A stretch of DNA of 64,000 bases. It comes from Aquabacterium sp. NJ1 (lineage in GTDB: Bacteria > Pseudomonadota > Gammaproteobacteria > Burkholderiales > Burkholderiaceae_C). Each line of letters starts with the position of its first letter. The stretch's first letter is position 1. This document shows, piece by piece, positions 34,865-43,594 of the stretch. The notes under the pieces were generated by a model. The model did not search any database. It was not told where the DNA came from and was given only the letters and a program-made list of their open reading frames with translations. Made by a program: the position numbers and the translations under genes. Location: positions 3,516,001-3,580,000 of the forward strand of contig NZ_JRKM01000001.1 in NCBI RefSeq assembly GCF_000768065.1, in the 5' to 3' direction.

Positions 34865-36595
34865 TCAAGCGGCTTGTGCGGGTGTGGCGACCCGCAGGCG
34901 CTGGTAGGCTGACTTTTCTTGTTCGTTGAGTTCGACCACATAAGGCTCAACCTCGCGTTTGCGAAAAACCATGTCGCCGTTGGCTGCCTTGCCCACATTG
35001 CTGTGGCAGAACCAGTTCTCGTCGTCTTTCTCGGGATGGTCCACGCACAGGTGGTACAGGCCCCAGCGGCTTTCGGTGCGGAACAACGAGGCGCGCGTGG
35101 CCAGCTCGGCGCAGTCACGGATGGCGTAGGCCTCCATGGCGCGCATCAGTTCGTGCGGGTTATCGGCGCTCATGTGATCCAGGTCTTCGCGGATCTCGTC
35201 AAAGCGTTGCAGCGCTATCTCCATCTTGCGCGTGACCTTGGGTGGCTGCAGGTAATCGTTGACGATGCGGCGCGTCTTGTACTCGACCTGGAAAGGCGTG
35301 AGGCCTTCGCTGCGATTGAGTGGCGCGGCGATGCGGGCCTTCTCTGCCGCGATGGCATCGGTGTTCAATTGGGCTGGTGCCTGGTCGGCCACATAGCTGG
35401 CCGCGTTCTCGCCGCAGAACTTGCCATATACAAAGGCGCCCAGCATGTAGTTGTGAGGGATGCTGGCGCAGTCACCCGCCGCATACAGGCCGGGGATGGA
35501 ACACTCGCCGCGCTCGTTGGTGTAGATGCCTGATGCGCTGTGACCACTGCAAAAGCCGATCTCCGAGATGTGCATCTCGATCATCTTCTTGCGGTAGTCA
35601 TTGCCGCGTTGCTCGTGGAAGCGCCCGCGGCTGGGCCGCTCGTTGGTATGCAGGATGTGCTCGATCTCGGCAATGGTCTCTTCGGCCAGGTGATCGAGCT
35701 TCAAGAAGACCGGGCCGCGACCCCCTTCGAGTTCGTTGAAGAACTCCAGCATCATCTGGCCGCTCCAGTAGTCGCACTCGATGAAGCGCTGGCCTTCGGC
35801 ATTGGCTGTGTAGCCACCGAATGGGCCGGTCACGTAGGCGCAGGCCGGGCCGTTGTAGTCCTTGATGAGGGGGTTGATCTGGAAGCACTCCAGATTGGTC
35901 AACTCGGCCCCGGCGTGATAGGCCATGACATGGCCTTCGCCACAATTGGTGGGGTTCTCGTAGGTGCCCCAAAGATAGCCCGATGCAGGCAGGCCCAGGC
36001 GGCCTGCTGCACCCGTCGTGATGATCACGGCCTTGGCCTTGATGACGTAGAAATCAGCGGTGCGGCAATCGAAGCCCATGATGCCGCAGGCCTGGCCATC
36101 AGGCCCGGTCAGAACCCGGGTCACGACCACGCGGTTGGTGATGTCCACGCGTGCCTTCTTGAGTTGGCGGTACAGCACCCGCTTCATGTGGTGGCCTTCG
36201 GGCATGGGCAGCACATAGCTGCCCAGGTGGTGCACCTTGCGTACGGCGTAATCGCCGGTCTCGTCCTTTTCGAACTTGATGCCCCACTTGTCCAGCTCTT
36301 CGATCATCGCGAAGCTGTTAGCTGCGTAGGCGTACACGCCCTTTTGATCGACGATGCCGTCATTCGCCACCGTGATCTCTTTGGTGTACTGCTCGGGCGT
36401 GGCGTGGCCCGGTATCACCGCGTTGTTGAGGCCATCCATGCCCATCGAGATGGCGCCGCTGCGCTTCACATTGGCCTTGTCGATCAGCAGCACCCGTAGC
36501 TTCGGGTTCTTCTCTTTGGCTTTCACAGCGGCCATCGGGCCGCCTGTGCCACCGCCGACCACAACAATGTCGTACTCCAGCTCGATCGTGTCCAT
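34865..36595 (-). CDS. AprA-like FAD flavoprotein (fumarate reductase/adenylylsulfate reductase family)
   Basis: A 576-residue soluble flavoprotein. The FAD-binding motif is VVGGGTGGPMAAVKAKE (residues about 12-28), KRSGAISMGMDGLNN matches the AprA-type second FAD contact, and SGIYTNERGECSIPGLYAAGDCAS (shorter segments SGIYTNERGE and GLYAAGDCAS) binds FAD. There is no Tat signal and no heme motif. It is closest to the alpha subunit of adenylylsulfate reductase rather than fumarate reductase or aspartate oxidase, and its partner gene is AprB-like. The reaction is unknown: oxidation of sulfite or reduction of an imported substrate are possible. It starts 12 bases after the regulator stop. Confidence 0.9.
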   Translation of the reverse strand: MDTIELEYDIVVVGGGTGGPMAAVKAKEKNPKLRVLLIDKANVKRSGAISMGMDGLNNAVIPGHATPEQYTKEITVANDGIVDQKGVYAYAANSFAMIEELDKWGIKFEKDETGDYAVRKVHHLGSYVLPMPEGHHMKRVLYRQLKKARVDITNRVVVTRVLTGPDGQACGIMGFDCRTADFYVIKAKAVIITTGAAGRLGLPASGYLWGTYENPTNCGEGHVMAYHAGAELTNLECFQINPLIKDYNGPACAYVTGPFGGYTANAEGQRFIECDYWSGQMMLEFFNELEGGRGPVFLKLDHLAEETIAEIEHILHTNERPSRGRFHEQRGNDYRKKMIEMHISEIGFCSGHSASGIYTNERGECSIPGLYAAGDCASIPHNYMLGAFVYGKFCGENAASYVADQAPAQLNTDAIAAEKARIAAPLNRSEGLTPFQVEYKTRRIVNDYLQPPKVTRKMEIALQRFDEIREDLDHMSADNPHELMRAMEAYAIRDCAELATRASLFRTESRWGLYHLCVDHPEKDDENWFCHSNVGKAANGDMVFRKREVEPYVVELNEQEKSAYQRLRVATPAQAA

Positions 36596-36607
36596 GTTGG
36601 CTCTCTC

Positions 36608-37393
36608 TCAGTCTTGGGGGTGAAGGGGTGTCCGCTCGACACGGACCTTGTAGGTGAATGCGTCACCTCGGTAATAGAGGTGCTCGTAATCGAAGGGCTG
36701 GCCATCCATCGTGTGCGTCGTGCGCTCGATGAACAGCACGGGCGAGCCGTCCGGCACGCGCAGTTGTTCGGCCAGGCGTTCGTCAGCCACCATCGAGCCG
36801 ATCTGCACGTCGGCGTGCCCCAGCAAGATGCCGTAGTCGTTCTCGACGATGGCAAACACATCTCGTGTGGCGAGGTCTTCCTTGATCAGGCGCGCACCCA
36901 ACTCGACCGACACATAGCTGATGTCCAGTGAGATGGGCTCGCGGTTCAGAAAGCGCAGGCGTTGCAGTTCGCACACCTTGTCGCGCTTGCCCAGTTGCAA
37001 TCGCTCTTGCACTTGCGCAGATGGTTTGACGTCACGCAGGCTCAGTACACGCGAGTAGGTCTCGTAGCCCATCTGGCGCATGGCCTCGCCGAAGCCTTGC
37101 AACTTGCCCAGGTCCTGAAACGCCTTGGGCTTGGAAACGAAGGTGCCCTTGCCGTGGATGCGGAAGATCAGGCCTTCGTTTTGCAAGTCATTAAGCGCCT
37201 GTCTGACTGTGATGCGGCTGACACCGAAGGACGCGATCATCTCGCTCTCCGATGGCATCTGCTCGTGGGGCTTGTAGGTGCCGTCGAGGATGCGCTCGCG
37301 CAGATGCTCTTTGATCTGCGCGTACAAAGGCGCAGGCGACAGTTGCAGCACCGACGCGGCCGGCGTTTTGGGGTGTTTGGGTAAACTTGTCAT
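36608..37393 (-). CDS. GntR-family transcriptional regulator, HutC subfamily
   Basis: A 261-residue regulator. The N-terminal winged helix (PLYAQIKEHLRERIL, MPSESEMIASFGVSRITVRQAL, GKGTFV; residues about 22-90) binds DNA, and the C-terminal UTRA domain (about 110-255, including LRFLNREPISLDISYV) senses a small ligand. It is the first gene of the minus-strand set and most likely controls it, with derepression or activation by the imported compound or a product. A 16-base palindrome overlaps its ATG. No clear ribosome site precedes the ATG, so the true start could be slightly different. Confidence 0.93.
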   Translation of the reverse strand: MTSLPKHPKTPAASVLQLSPAPLYAQIKEHLRERILDGTYKPHEQMPSESEMIASFGVSRITVRQALNDLQNEGLIFRIHGKGTFVSKPKAFQDLGKLQGFGEAMRQMGYETYSRVLSLRDVKPSAQVQERLQLGKRDKVCELQRLRFLNREPISLDISYVSVELGARLIKEDLATRDVFAIVENDYGILLGHADVQIGSMVADERLAEQLRVPDGSPVLFIERTTHTMDGQPFDYEHLYYRGDAFTYKVRVERTPLHPQD

Positions 37394-37400
37394 AACAAGT
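37385..37400. promoter_or_regulatory. HutC-type palindromic operator candidate
   Basis: ACTTGTCATAACAAGT: 6-base arms ACTTGT and ACAAGT around CATA. The size and A/CT.GT..AC.AGT form resemble the known HutC/DasR operator (ACTGGTCTAGACCAGT). It overlaps the start codon (37391-37393) of the GntR gene, suggesting autoregulation and control of the whole set. A TTGACA on the minus strand lies about 40 bases upstream but no matching -10 is clear. Confidence 0.55.
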
Positions 37401-37622
37401 CATAATGAGCAAACGCTGTGCCATGCTTTTTACGCTGTCAAGGAGGGGTTTGTGCTTTATTGATGTGCGTCAACGCACCAATTGCCAACGCGCGGGGCTG
37501 GCAACCGGCGCACGCGACCTGCTAGTGGCGCGGCTTTGGTGCGCGGCATGCTCGAATAGGGGGTAAACGCGTGACGCGCCCATTTTTTCAAGGGGGCTCT
37601 TCAGCCTGACCAATCCCCATGG

Positions 37623-38964
37623 TTGTCAGGCGCAGTCAATAGCTGGACGGCAAGGTCTGCCTTCTCGCCCGATGCCCTTGCCAGGTGGCTCAAGGATCAC
37701 GTCACGGCGGTGTTCTCGACCGTGGCAGGGTTCATCCCCATCAGCAGTTTGTTGAAGACGCCCGTTTCAGCAGGCATTCTGGATGTGGCCTCGTCGCCCA
37801 ATATGGATGTGTATCTGGGCCGTGGCGTGGGTGGTGGCTCACTGGTGAACCTGGCCATGTTGATCACGCCTTATCGCGAGACGCTGCAACGCATCCTGCC
37901 TGCCAGCATCGACATCAACGAGCTGTACAACACCTACTACCCGCGCGCGCTGGTCGGGCTCAAGGACAACAAGATTCGCCCGCCGTATTTCCAGCCCAGT
38001 GCCTACCACCGCTACGCCCGCGTGGCCTGCACCCAGGCCGCCAAGGCTGGCATCCTCTGGCGCTCGCTGGATTCTGGCTATGACATGGCCTACATGGAGC
38101 AGGAAGAGACGGGCTCCGTGCCCAAGTCAGCGCTGGGCCGCGAGGGCGGTTTTGGCAGCAACTATGACAAGAGCAGCCTTGACAAGAACTACCTGGCCGA
38201 GGCCGTGGGCACCGGTCTGGCCAGCATCCAGCCTTTGACCGAGGCCGCCTCCATCACGCGGGGCGAGGATGGGCGCTACCATGTGTCGACCAAGCAGATA
38301 GATGCGAGGGGCGCGGTGCTGTCCACGCGCGCACATCAATTGTGATCGCCTGCCCCTGGGCGGCGGCAGCATGGGGACGACGCAGTTGCTGGTCAAGTAC
38401 CGCGCGACAGGCACCTTGCCGGATCTCAACGAGTACGGGGGCACGCGTTGGCGTTCCCATGGCAAGATTTTCATGGTTCGCTACGTGTTCACGCCAATGG
38501 GCACCAAGACTTCGGTGTCGCCTTGTACTGGCATTGACGCGCTGGATCATCGCAAGCAGCAGGTGTACTCACCGAACTTCTCCATGACGCAGACGCCAGA
38601 ATTGGGCAGGTTCAGTTTCGACGCTCAGACCAATCAGTCCGTTCCGCAGTGGCCCAGCAGTGCGAAGACCGAGCCGGTCACGAGCGGGCACGCCGTTTAT
38701 GACCGCATCAACAAGGCCAACGGCGCTACGTACAACAAGCGTTGGCTTGGCGGCAAGACGGAAGAGGATAACGCCACTTGCCACCCACTGGGTGGTTGCT
38801 CGCTCGGCCTGGCTACGGGTAACCTCGGCGAGGTCAAGAGCTGCCCGGGCATGTACGTGATGGACTCGTCCATGTTCCCGGATTCACTGGTGGCAAACCC
38901 GACCTTGTCGACGATGGCGTTCGCAGAGCGCAGCATCGAGCGGATCATCGCGCAGTCGCGGTAA
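37623..38964 (+). pseudogene. Truncated, frameshifted GMC oxidoreductase (cholesterol oxidase-like)
   Basis: Two open frames in different phases make up one broken gene. The first (to about 38345) contains YLGRGVGGGSLVNLAML, the second (from about 38300) continues with GSMGTTQLLVKYRATGTLPD and ends in CHPLGGCSLG and DSSMFPDSLVANPTLSTMAF, the active-site and C-terminal motifs of cholesterol oxidase-type GMC enzymes. A frameshift lies between about 38320 and 38350. The N-terminal FAD-binding Rossmann segment (first ~60 residues) is missing and only a TTG begins the frame. It borders the AprA-like gene set. The product is not expected to be functional. Confidence 0.85.
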
Positions 38965-38975
38965 AGAGAGGCGCG

Positions 38976-39004
38976 GGCCGGTCACCCATCCCGGGTCACC
39001 GGCC
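38976..39004. other. Hairpin after the pseudogene
   Basis: GGCCGGT and ACCGGCC arms with an inner ACCC/GGGT pairing and one C-C mismatch, between the pseudogene and the convergent DUF3149 gene. No T-run follows, so terminator function is uncertain. Confidence 0.35.
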
Positions 39005-39042
39005 TGGATGAACCAGAATGTCAGGCCAACAGCCTGTGTCAG

Positions 39043-39210
39043 TCAACCACCATGGGCTTCGCGCACCAGGCGGTCGTGGCGCTCGGTGTCTTCCTTCACA
39101 TGCTTGGCCACGTAGTGGTAGATGTAGCCCAGCATCACGAACATGAAGGCAATCACGGCCAGACTCATCAGGCCATAGTCGGTGGTGAAAAAGTCAATCC
39201 AGGCGTGCAT
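39043..39210 (-). CDS. DUF3149 small membrane protein
   Basis: A 55-residue protein reading MHAWIDFFTTDYGLMSLAVI then one membrane helix (about residues 14-33) and a short charged tail (KHVKEDTERHDRLVREA). The start fits the DUF3149 family of tiny single-pass proteins common in Betaproteobacteria. GGAG lies 7 bases before the ATG. It stands alone, convergent with the pseudogene and divergent from the patatin gene. Function unknown; relatives often occur near respiratory genes. Confidence 0.8.
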   Translation of the reverse strand: MHAWIDFFTTDYGLMSLAVIAFMFVMLGYIYHYVAKHVKEDTERHDRLVREAHGG

Positions 39211-39338
39211 GGTTGTTCTCCGTTCAAATCACAGGGTTGATCTGACGCCTGTTGCGCCCGATACGCTCTGATCCACATCAAGCCTGAGACTTGAAACCCC
39301 CCACCGTACCGAAGGATTTGACACGGCACAATGCGTGG

Positions 39339-41672
39339 ATGCAAGCCATTCGCATCCTGTCTTGTCGTGCCAGCCGTTCACTCTGCCTGGGCCTGATTGG
39401 CCTGGCCTTGTGGGCAACTGCGCAGGCACAGCAAGGGCCGCAGGTGCTGCCTTCCGGCACGGCCTCGGCAACCCAGGGCATCCCCCCTGTGCTGAACCGC
39501 CCGCGCATCGGCCTGGTGCTGTCGGGTGGCGGCGCGCGTGGCCTGGCCCACGTGGGCGTGCTCAAGGTGCTGGAGCGCGAGCGCATCCCCGTTGACGTGA
39601 TCGCTGGCACCTCCATGGGTGCCATCGTGGGCGGGCTGTATGCCAGCGGCTTGTCGGCGCGCGAGGTCGAGGCCGAGGTGCGCAAGCTGGACTGGGACAA
39701 TGTGTTCGCCAGCCGGGTGGACCGCCGCGAGCTGTCGCAGCGCCGCAAGGAGCAGGACTTCGAGGTCTCGCCGCTGATCGAGATCGGCGTGGGCCCGGAT
39801 GGGCTCAAGGCCCCGATCGGCTCCATCTCCAGCCGAGGCCTGGAATCGCACCTGCGGCGCCTGACCTTGTCGGCCCGCCACATCAAGACCTTTGACGACC
39901 TGCCCACACCGTTTCGGGCGGTGGCCACGGACATGGAGTCCGGCCAGGCCGTGATCCTCAAGGACGGCGATCTGGCCACGGCCTTGCGTTCCAGCATGTC
40001 GGTGCCGGGTGTGTTCGCGCCCGTCGAGGTCAATGGCCGCATCCTGGGTGATGGCGGCCTGGTCAACAACACGCCGGTGGATGTGGCCCGGCAACTGGGC
40101 GCGCAGCGCCTCATCGTGGTCAACATCGGCACGCCCCTGGCCAAGCGCGAGACCTTGTCCTCGCTGACCGGGGTGACGGCCCAGATGATCAACATCCTGA
40201 CCGAGCAGAACGTGCGCCAGAGCCTGGCCACGCTCACGCCGCAGGACGTGCTGATCGACCCCACGCTGGAAGGCCTGACGGCAGCCGACTTCAACCGCGC
40301 GCCCGAATTCATGCGGCTGGGCGAGTTGCAGGCCGAGGCCATGGTGCTGCGCATGCAGGACCTCAAGCTCAGCGAGGCTGACTACGCGGCCTGGAAGGCG
40401 CAACGCGTCAAGCGCATGACCCAGGCGGTGCCGCTGACCTTCGTGCGCTTCGAGGGCACGCAGCTGACGCATCCTGAAACTCGCCCCGACATTCTGCAGA
40501 CGCAGCCCGGTGAAGTGTTCGATGTGGCCAAGGCTGAGCGCGACATCACCGTGCTGGCGGCTTCTGGCGACTACCAGCGCACCGACTACCGGCTGGTGCG
40601 CACCCCGGATGGCAAGGAAGGCCTGGTCTTTGACCTCAAGGAAAAGACCTGGGGGCCGGACTACCTGCAGATGGGCCTGGATTTCAGTGCCGACAACCGC
40701 GGGCGCAGCGCGTTCAACCTCAAGCTGGTGCACAACCGTCACTGGCTGGACAACGCGGGCACCGAATGGCGCAACTTCCTGCGCCTGGGCACCTCGCCCG
40801 CGCTGGGCACCGAGCTGTATCGCCCCACCAGCTGGCGCTTGCCGGACGGGCTCAGCGGTTTCATGGCCGGCTCGTTGTCGACGCAGCGGCGCACGCTGTC
40901 TTACTACCTGGACCCGGATGGCGAGCTGGCCGCCGAGGTCGAACGCAGCATCACCAGCTACAACCTGGACGTCGGTGCCAACTGGCGCGAGCTGGGCGAG
41001 GTGCGCCTGGGACTGGTCGACGAGGCCTGGCGTGATGGCCCGACGCTGACCTCGGCCGACTATGCCTTGGCGCGCGGTGACGATGCGGCCTCGCGTGTGG
41101 CCCGCTGGCGCGAGCGCGGCTGGCGCATCAAGACCGTGTTCGACCAGCTGGACAACGCCTTCTTCCCCACGCATGGCTGGCGTGTGGAGGGCAACTGGAT
41201 GCAGGGCCGCAGCCTGCGCCGGGGTGATTCACCAGGCCCTGAAGGGCGTGTGCGGCACCTGGAGTTGCAGGCACAGACGGTACACAGCTGGGGCACGCAC
41301 ACGCTCAACCTGGGCGCCAGGCTGGGCCTGTCTGATGGCGTCAGCCCGGACATCCCGCGTTATGGCCTGGGTGGCTTCCAGATGCTGTCGGGCTATGCGC
41401 CCTTCCAGGTCAGCGGCCAGCAGATTGCCTTGCTGCGCCTGGGCTACATGGTCCGCCTGACGGACATGGCGCTCACACGCGGCCTGTTTTTGGGCAGCAG
41501 CTTTGAAGTGGGCAATGCCTGGGACAAGCCCGAGGACGTGGGCCGGGGCAAGAAGCGCACCGGCATGAGCCTGTACCTGGGCGCGGACACGGCCTTCGGG
41601 CCGGTGTACCTGGCCGTGGTGCACAGCCCCGTGGTGGGGCCGACCTTGATGCTCTTCGTCGGCCGGCCCTGA
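39339..41672 (+). CDS. PlpD-like patatin phospholipase with outer-membrane barrel
   Basis: A 777-residue exported protein. A signal peptide ends near ATAQA (residue about 31). The patatin domain has the oxyanion hole LSGGGARGLAHVGVLKVLE (about 62-80), Ser nucleophile in GTSMGAIVGG (about 89-98) and Asp in DGGLVNNTPVD (about 237-247). Then a POTRA-like segment (about 360-440) and a C-terminal beta-barrel of the Omp85/bacterial surface antigen type (from about 450), ending GPTLMLFVGRP. This is the PlpD (type Vd) layout, in which the barrel presents or secretes the lipase. ATG at 39339 fits the signal peptide; the frame is open from a TTG at 39291. Confidence 0.93.
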   Translation: MQAIRILSCRASRSLCLGLIGLALWATAQAQQGPQVLPSGTASATQGIPPVLNRPRIGLVLSGGGARGLAHVGVLKVLERERIPVDVIAGTSMGAIVGGLYASGLSAREVEAEVRKLDWDNVFASRVDRRELSQRRKEQDFEVSPLIEIGVGPDGLKAPIGSISSRGLESHLRRLTLSARHIKTFDDLPTPFRAVATDMESGQAVILKDGDLATALRSSMSVPGVFAPVEVNGRILGDGGLVNNTPVDVARQLGAQRLIVVNIGTPLAKRETLSSLTGVTAQMINILTEQNVRQSLATLTPQDVLIDPTLEGLTAADFNRAPEFMRLGELQAEAMVLRMQDLKLSEADYAAWKAQRVKRMTQAVPLTFVRFEGTQLTHPETRPDILQTQPGEVFDVAKAERDITVLAASGDYQRTDYRLVRTPDGKEGLVFDLKEKTWGPDYLQMGLDFSADNRGRSAFNLKLVHNRHWLDNAGTEWRNFLRLGTSPALGTELYRPTSWRLPDGLSGFMAGSLSTQRRTLSYYLDPDGELAAEVERSITSYNLDVGANWRELGEVRLGLVDEAWRDGPTLTSADYALARGDDAASRVARWRERGWRIKTVFDQLDNAFFPTHGWRVEGNWMQGRSLRRGDSPGPEGRVRHLELQAQTVHSWGTHTLNLGARLGLSDGVSPDIPRYGLGGFQMLSGYAPFQVSGQQIALLRLGYMVRLTDMALTRGLFLGSSFEVGNAWDKPEDVGRGKKRTGMSLYLGADTAFGPVYLAVVHSPVVGPTLMLFVGRP

Positions 41673-41716
41673 GGCCTGGGCCGGCAGCGTGGGGCCGCCT
41701 TTGAGCCGCCTGTGGA

Positions 41717-42832
41717 TCAGACGCGGCTGAGCGCCTGGCCCACCGTGGCGCGCAGGTGGTCCAGCACGTGGGCCGTGATCTTGTTGAGCGGCAGGATCTC
41801 GTTGACGGCGCCCGCGGCAATGGCTTCACGCGGCATGCCGAACACCACGCAGCTGGCTTCGTCCTGGGCCACGCAATAGGCGCCGGCGTCGCGCATCTCG
41901 CGCATGGCCTTGGCACCATCGGCGCCCATGCCCGTGAGCATCACGCCAATCGCATTGGGCCCCACGATGCGGGCGGCCGACTTGAACAGCACCTCCACGC
42001 TGGGCTTGTGGCGGTTCACCGGGTCACCGTCCTGCACGCGGGCGATGTAGTTGGCGCCCGAGCGCTCCACGCTCAGGTGCATGCCGCCTGGTGCGATGTA
42101 GGCATGGCCGGGCAGGATGCGCTCGCCATCGCTCGCTTCCTTGACGCTGATCTTGCACAGGCCATCCAGGCGGTTGGCATAGTTGCGCGTGAAGCCGGGG
42201 GGCATGTGCTGGGTGATCACCACGGCAGGCGAGTCCGCCGGCAGCGTGATCAGCACTTCCTTGGTGGCTTCGGTGCCGCCCGTGGAGGCACCAATGAAGA
42301 TGATCTTCTCGGTGGACAGGCGACCCAGGCTGGGCGAGGCCACCGGCGCAGGGCGGGGTGCCGCCGCATTGGTCGCAGCGCTACCCGCAGCAGGTGCGGC
42401 CACGGTGCTCGGCGTGGCCAGCCGATGGATACGGGCCTTCGAGGCAATGCGGATCTTGTCCGTGATGTCGTCGGCCAGCAGCTTGAGCCCATCGGCCACG
42501 CCGATCTTGGGCTTGGCCACGAAGTCGATGGCGCCCAGCTCCAGCGCCTTGAGCGTCACATCGGCGCCGCGCTCGGTCAGCGTCGACACCATCACCACGG
42601 GCATGGGGCGCAGGCGCATCAGCTTGGACAGGAAGTCGATGCCGTCCATGCGGGGCATCTCCACGTCCAGCGTGATCACGTCGGGGTTCATGTTGCGGAT
42701 CATCTCGCGTGCCACCAGGGGGTCGGCCGCGGCACCGATGCACTCCATGTCCTGCTGGCGGTTGATGATCTCGCTCAGCATGCTGCGAACGAGCGCGGAG
42801 TCGTCTACAACGATCACTCGGGTCTTGGGCAT
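41717..42832 (-). CDS. cheB: Chemotaxis response regulator protein-glutamate methylesterase
   Basis: A 371-residue CheB that removes methyl groups from chemoreceptors. The receiver domain (residues 1-125) has [12 protein letters not shown] and phospho-acceptor Asp in [12 protein letters not shown]; an Ala/Pro linker (about 145-185) follows, then the esterase with Ser in [10 protein letters not shown], His in QHMPPGFT and Asp in [14 protein letters not shown] at 42832 has GGAG 7 bases upstream and starts 19 bases after the cheD stop, so cheR, cheD and cheB form one operon on the minus strand. CheA, CheW and CheY genes are not in the window. Confidence 0.97.
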   Translation of the reverse strand: MPKTRVIVVDDSALVRSMLSEIINRQQDMECIGAAADPLVAREMIRNMNPDVITLDVEMPRMDGIDFLSKLMRLRPMPVVMVSTLTERGADVTLKALELGAIDFVAKPKIGVADGLKLLADDITDKIRIASKARIHRLATPSTVAAPAAGSAATNAAAPRPAPVASPSLGRLSTEKIIFIGASTGGTEATKEVLITLPADSPAVVITQHMPPGFTRNYANRLDGLCKISVKEASDGERILPGHAYIAPGGMHLSVERSGANYIARVQDGDPVNRHKPSVEVLFKSAARIVGPNAIGVMLTGMGADGAKAMREMRDAGAYCVAQDEASCVVFGMPREAIAAGAVNEILPLNKITAHVLDHLRATVGQALSRV

Positions 42833-42851
42833 GAACTCTCTCCGCTGATTG

Positions 42852-43568
42852 TCAGAACAGGTCGATCGAGCCGCCACCAGAAGACACCGGCACCACCTTC
42901 TGGGCGGCCAGACGTTCTTGCTGGACGATGGCGTCCGGATTGGTCGGAGCCAGGCGCTTGACCATGGCCTTGCCGCTGTGAGGCAGGAAGCACACCTTGC
43001 GCGGGTAGATGTCCAGCACGTCCTTGGACACCACGGGGATGCGTTCGGTCTTGAGGTAGTCCATGACGAACGCGGTGTTGCGTTCGCCCACGTTGATGCT
43101 GTTCATGCCGCTGATCACCGCGCCGCCGCCAAAGACCTTGGCTTCCAGGGTCAGGCGCGAGGCGCCCATCTTGAGCATTTCGTTGATCAGCAGTTCCATG
43201 GCGTACGAGCCATAGCGCCCGGAGTCCGCACCGCTGCCACCGTTGTCGGGCAGCATGAAGTGGTTCATGCCGCCAATCCTGGCCTGGCGGTCCCACAGGC
43301 AGGTGGCGATGCACGAGCCCAGCGTCGTCATGATCAGCAGGTCTTCGTTGTAGACGAAATACTCACCGGGCAGGATCTTGACGGCTTCGGACTTGAAGTG
43401 CGCGTCATAAAAGAAGAAGGAGGCCTCGCCGGGCTTGGGCACGCGGGCCTTGAGCTTGAGCAGGCGGTCGGTACGCTGGCCCATGGCCGGGGCACCACCG
43501 AGTCCGGATGCGACGGGTGGCGGTGGCGAACCTGCGCGCGGGGTGCCGAGAGGTGGGCTGCTGATCAT
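42852..43568 (-). CDS. cheD: Chemoreceptor glutamine deamidase CheD
   Basis: A 238-residue receptor-modifying deamidase. The catalytic Cys is in [11 protein letters not shown] and the His in [10 protein letters not shown], with [10 protein letters not shown] downstream. The first ~40 residues (Pro/Gly-rich, [15 protein letters not shown]) extend beyond the usual ~200-residue protein. ATG at 43568 is chosen because AAGGA sits 7 bases before it; the frame also allows a TTG at 43598. It lies between cheR and cheB. In this setting it can also promote CheY-P turnover if paired with CheC/CheX-like proteins, such as those at 3-4.6 kb. Confidence 0.95.
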   Translation of the reverse strand: MISSPPLGTPRAGSPPPPVASGLGGAPAMGQRTDRLLKLKARVPKPGEASFFFYDAHFKSEAVKILPGEYFVYNEDLLIMTTLGSCIATCLWDRQARIGGMNHFMLPDNGGSGADSGRYGSYAMELLINEMLKMGASRLTLEAKVFGGGAVISGMNSINVGERNTAFVMDYLKTERIPVVSKDVLDIYPRKVCFLPHSGKAMVKRLAPTNPDAIVQQERLAAQKVVPVSSGGGSIDLF

Positions 43569-43594
43569 CGAGGGGTCCTTGTCACCTGCCGGCG

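Noticed and set aside
34865..36595. Flavoprotein as fumarate reductase or L-aspartate oxidase
   Set aside because: The FAD-contact segment is KRSGA-type as in AprA rather than the usual SHxxxAxGG of those enzymes, and no membrane or cytochrome partner genes are present.
26823..37393. AprA-like set as part of dissimilatory sulfate reduction or sulfur oxidation
   Set aside because: No Sat, AprM, QmoABC, Dsr or Sox genes are present and the AprB tail is missing; the ABC importer points to an imported substrate instead.
39378..41174. Minus-strand open frame of about 600 codons opposite the PlpD-like gene
   Set aside because: Antisense shadow; the plus strand has a complete signal peptide, patatin motifs and barrel.
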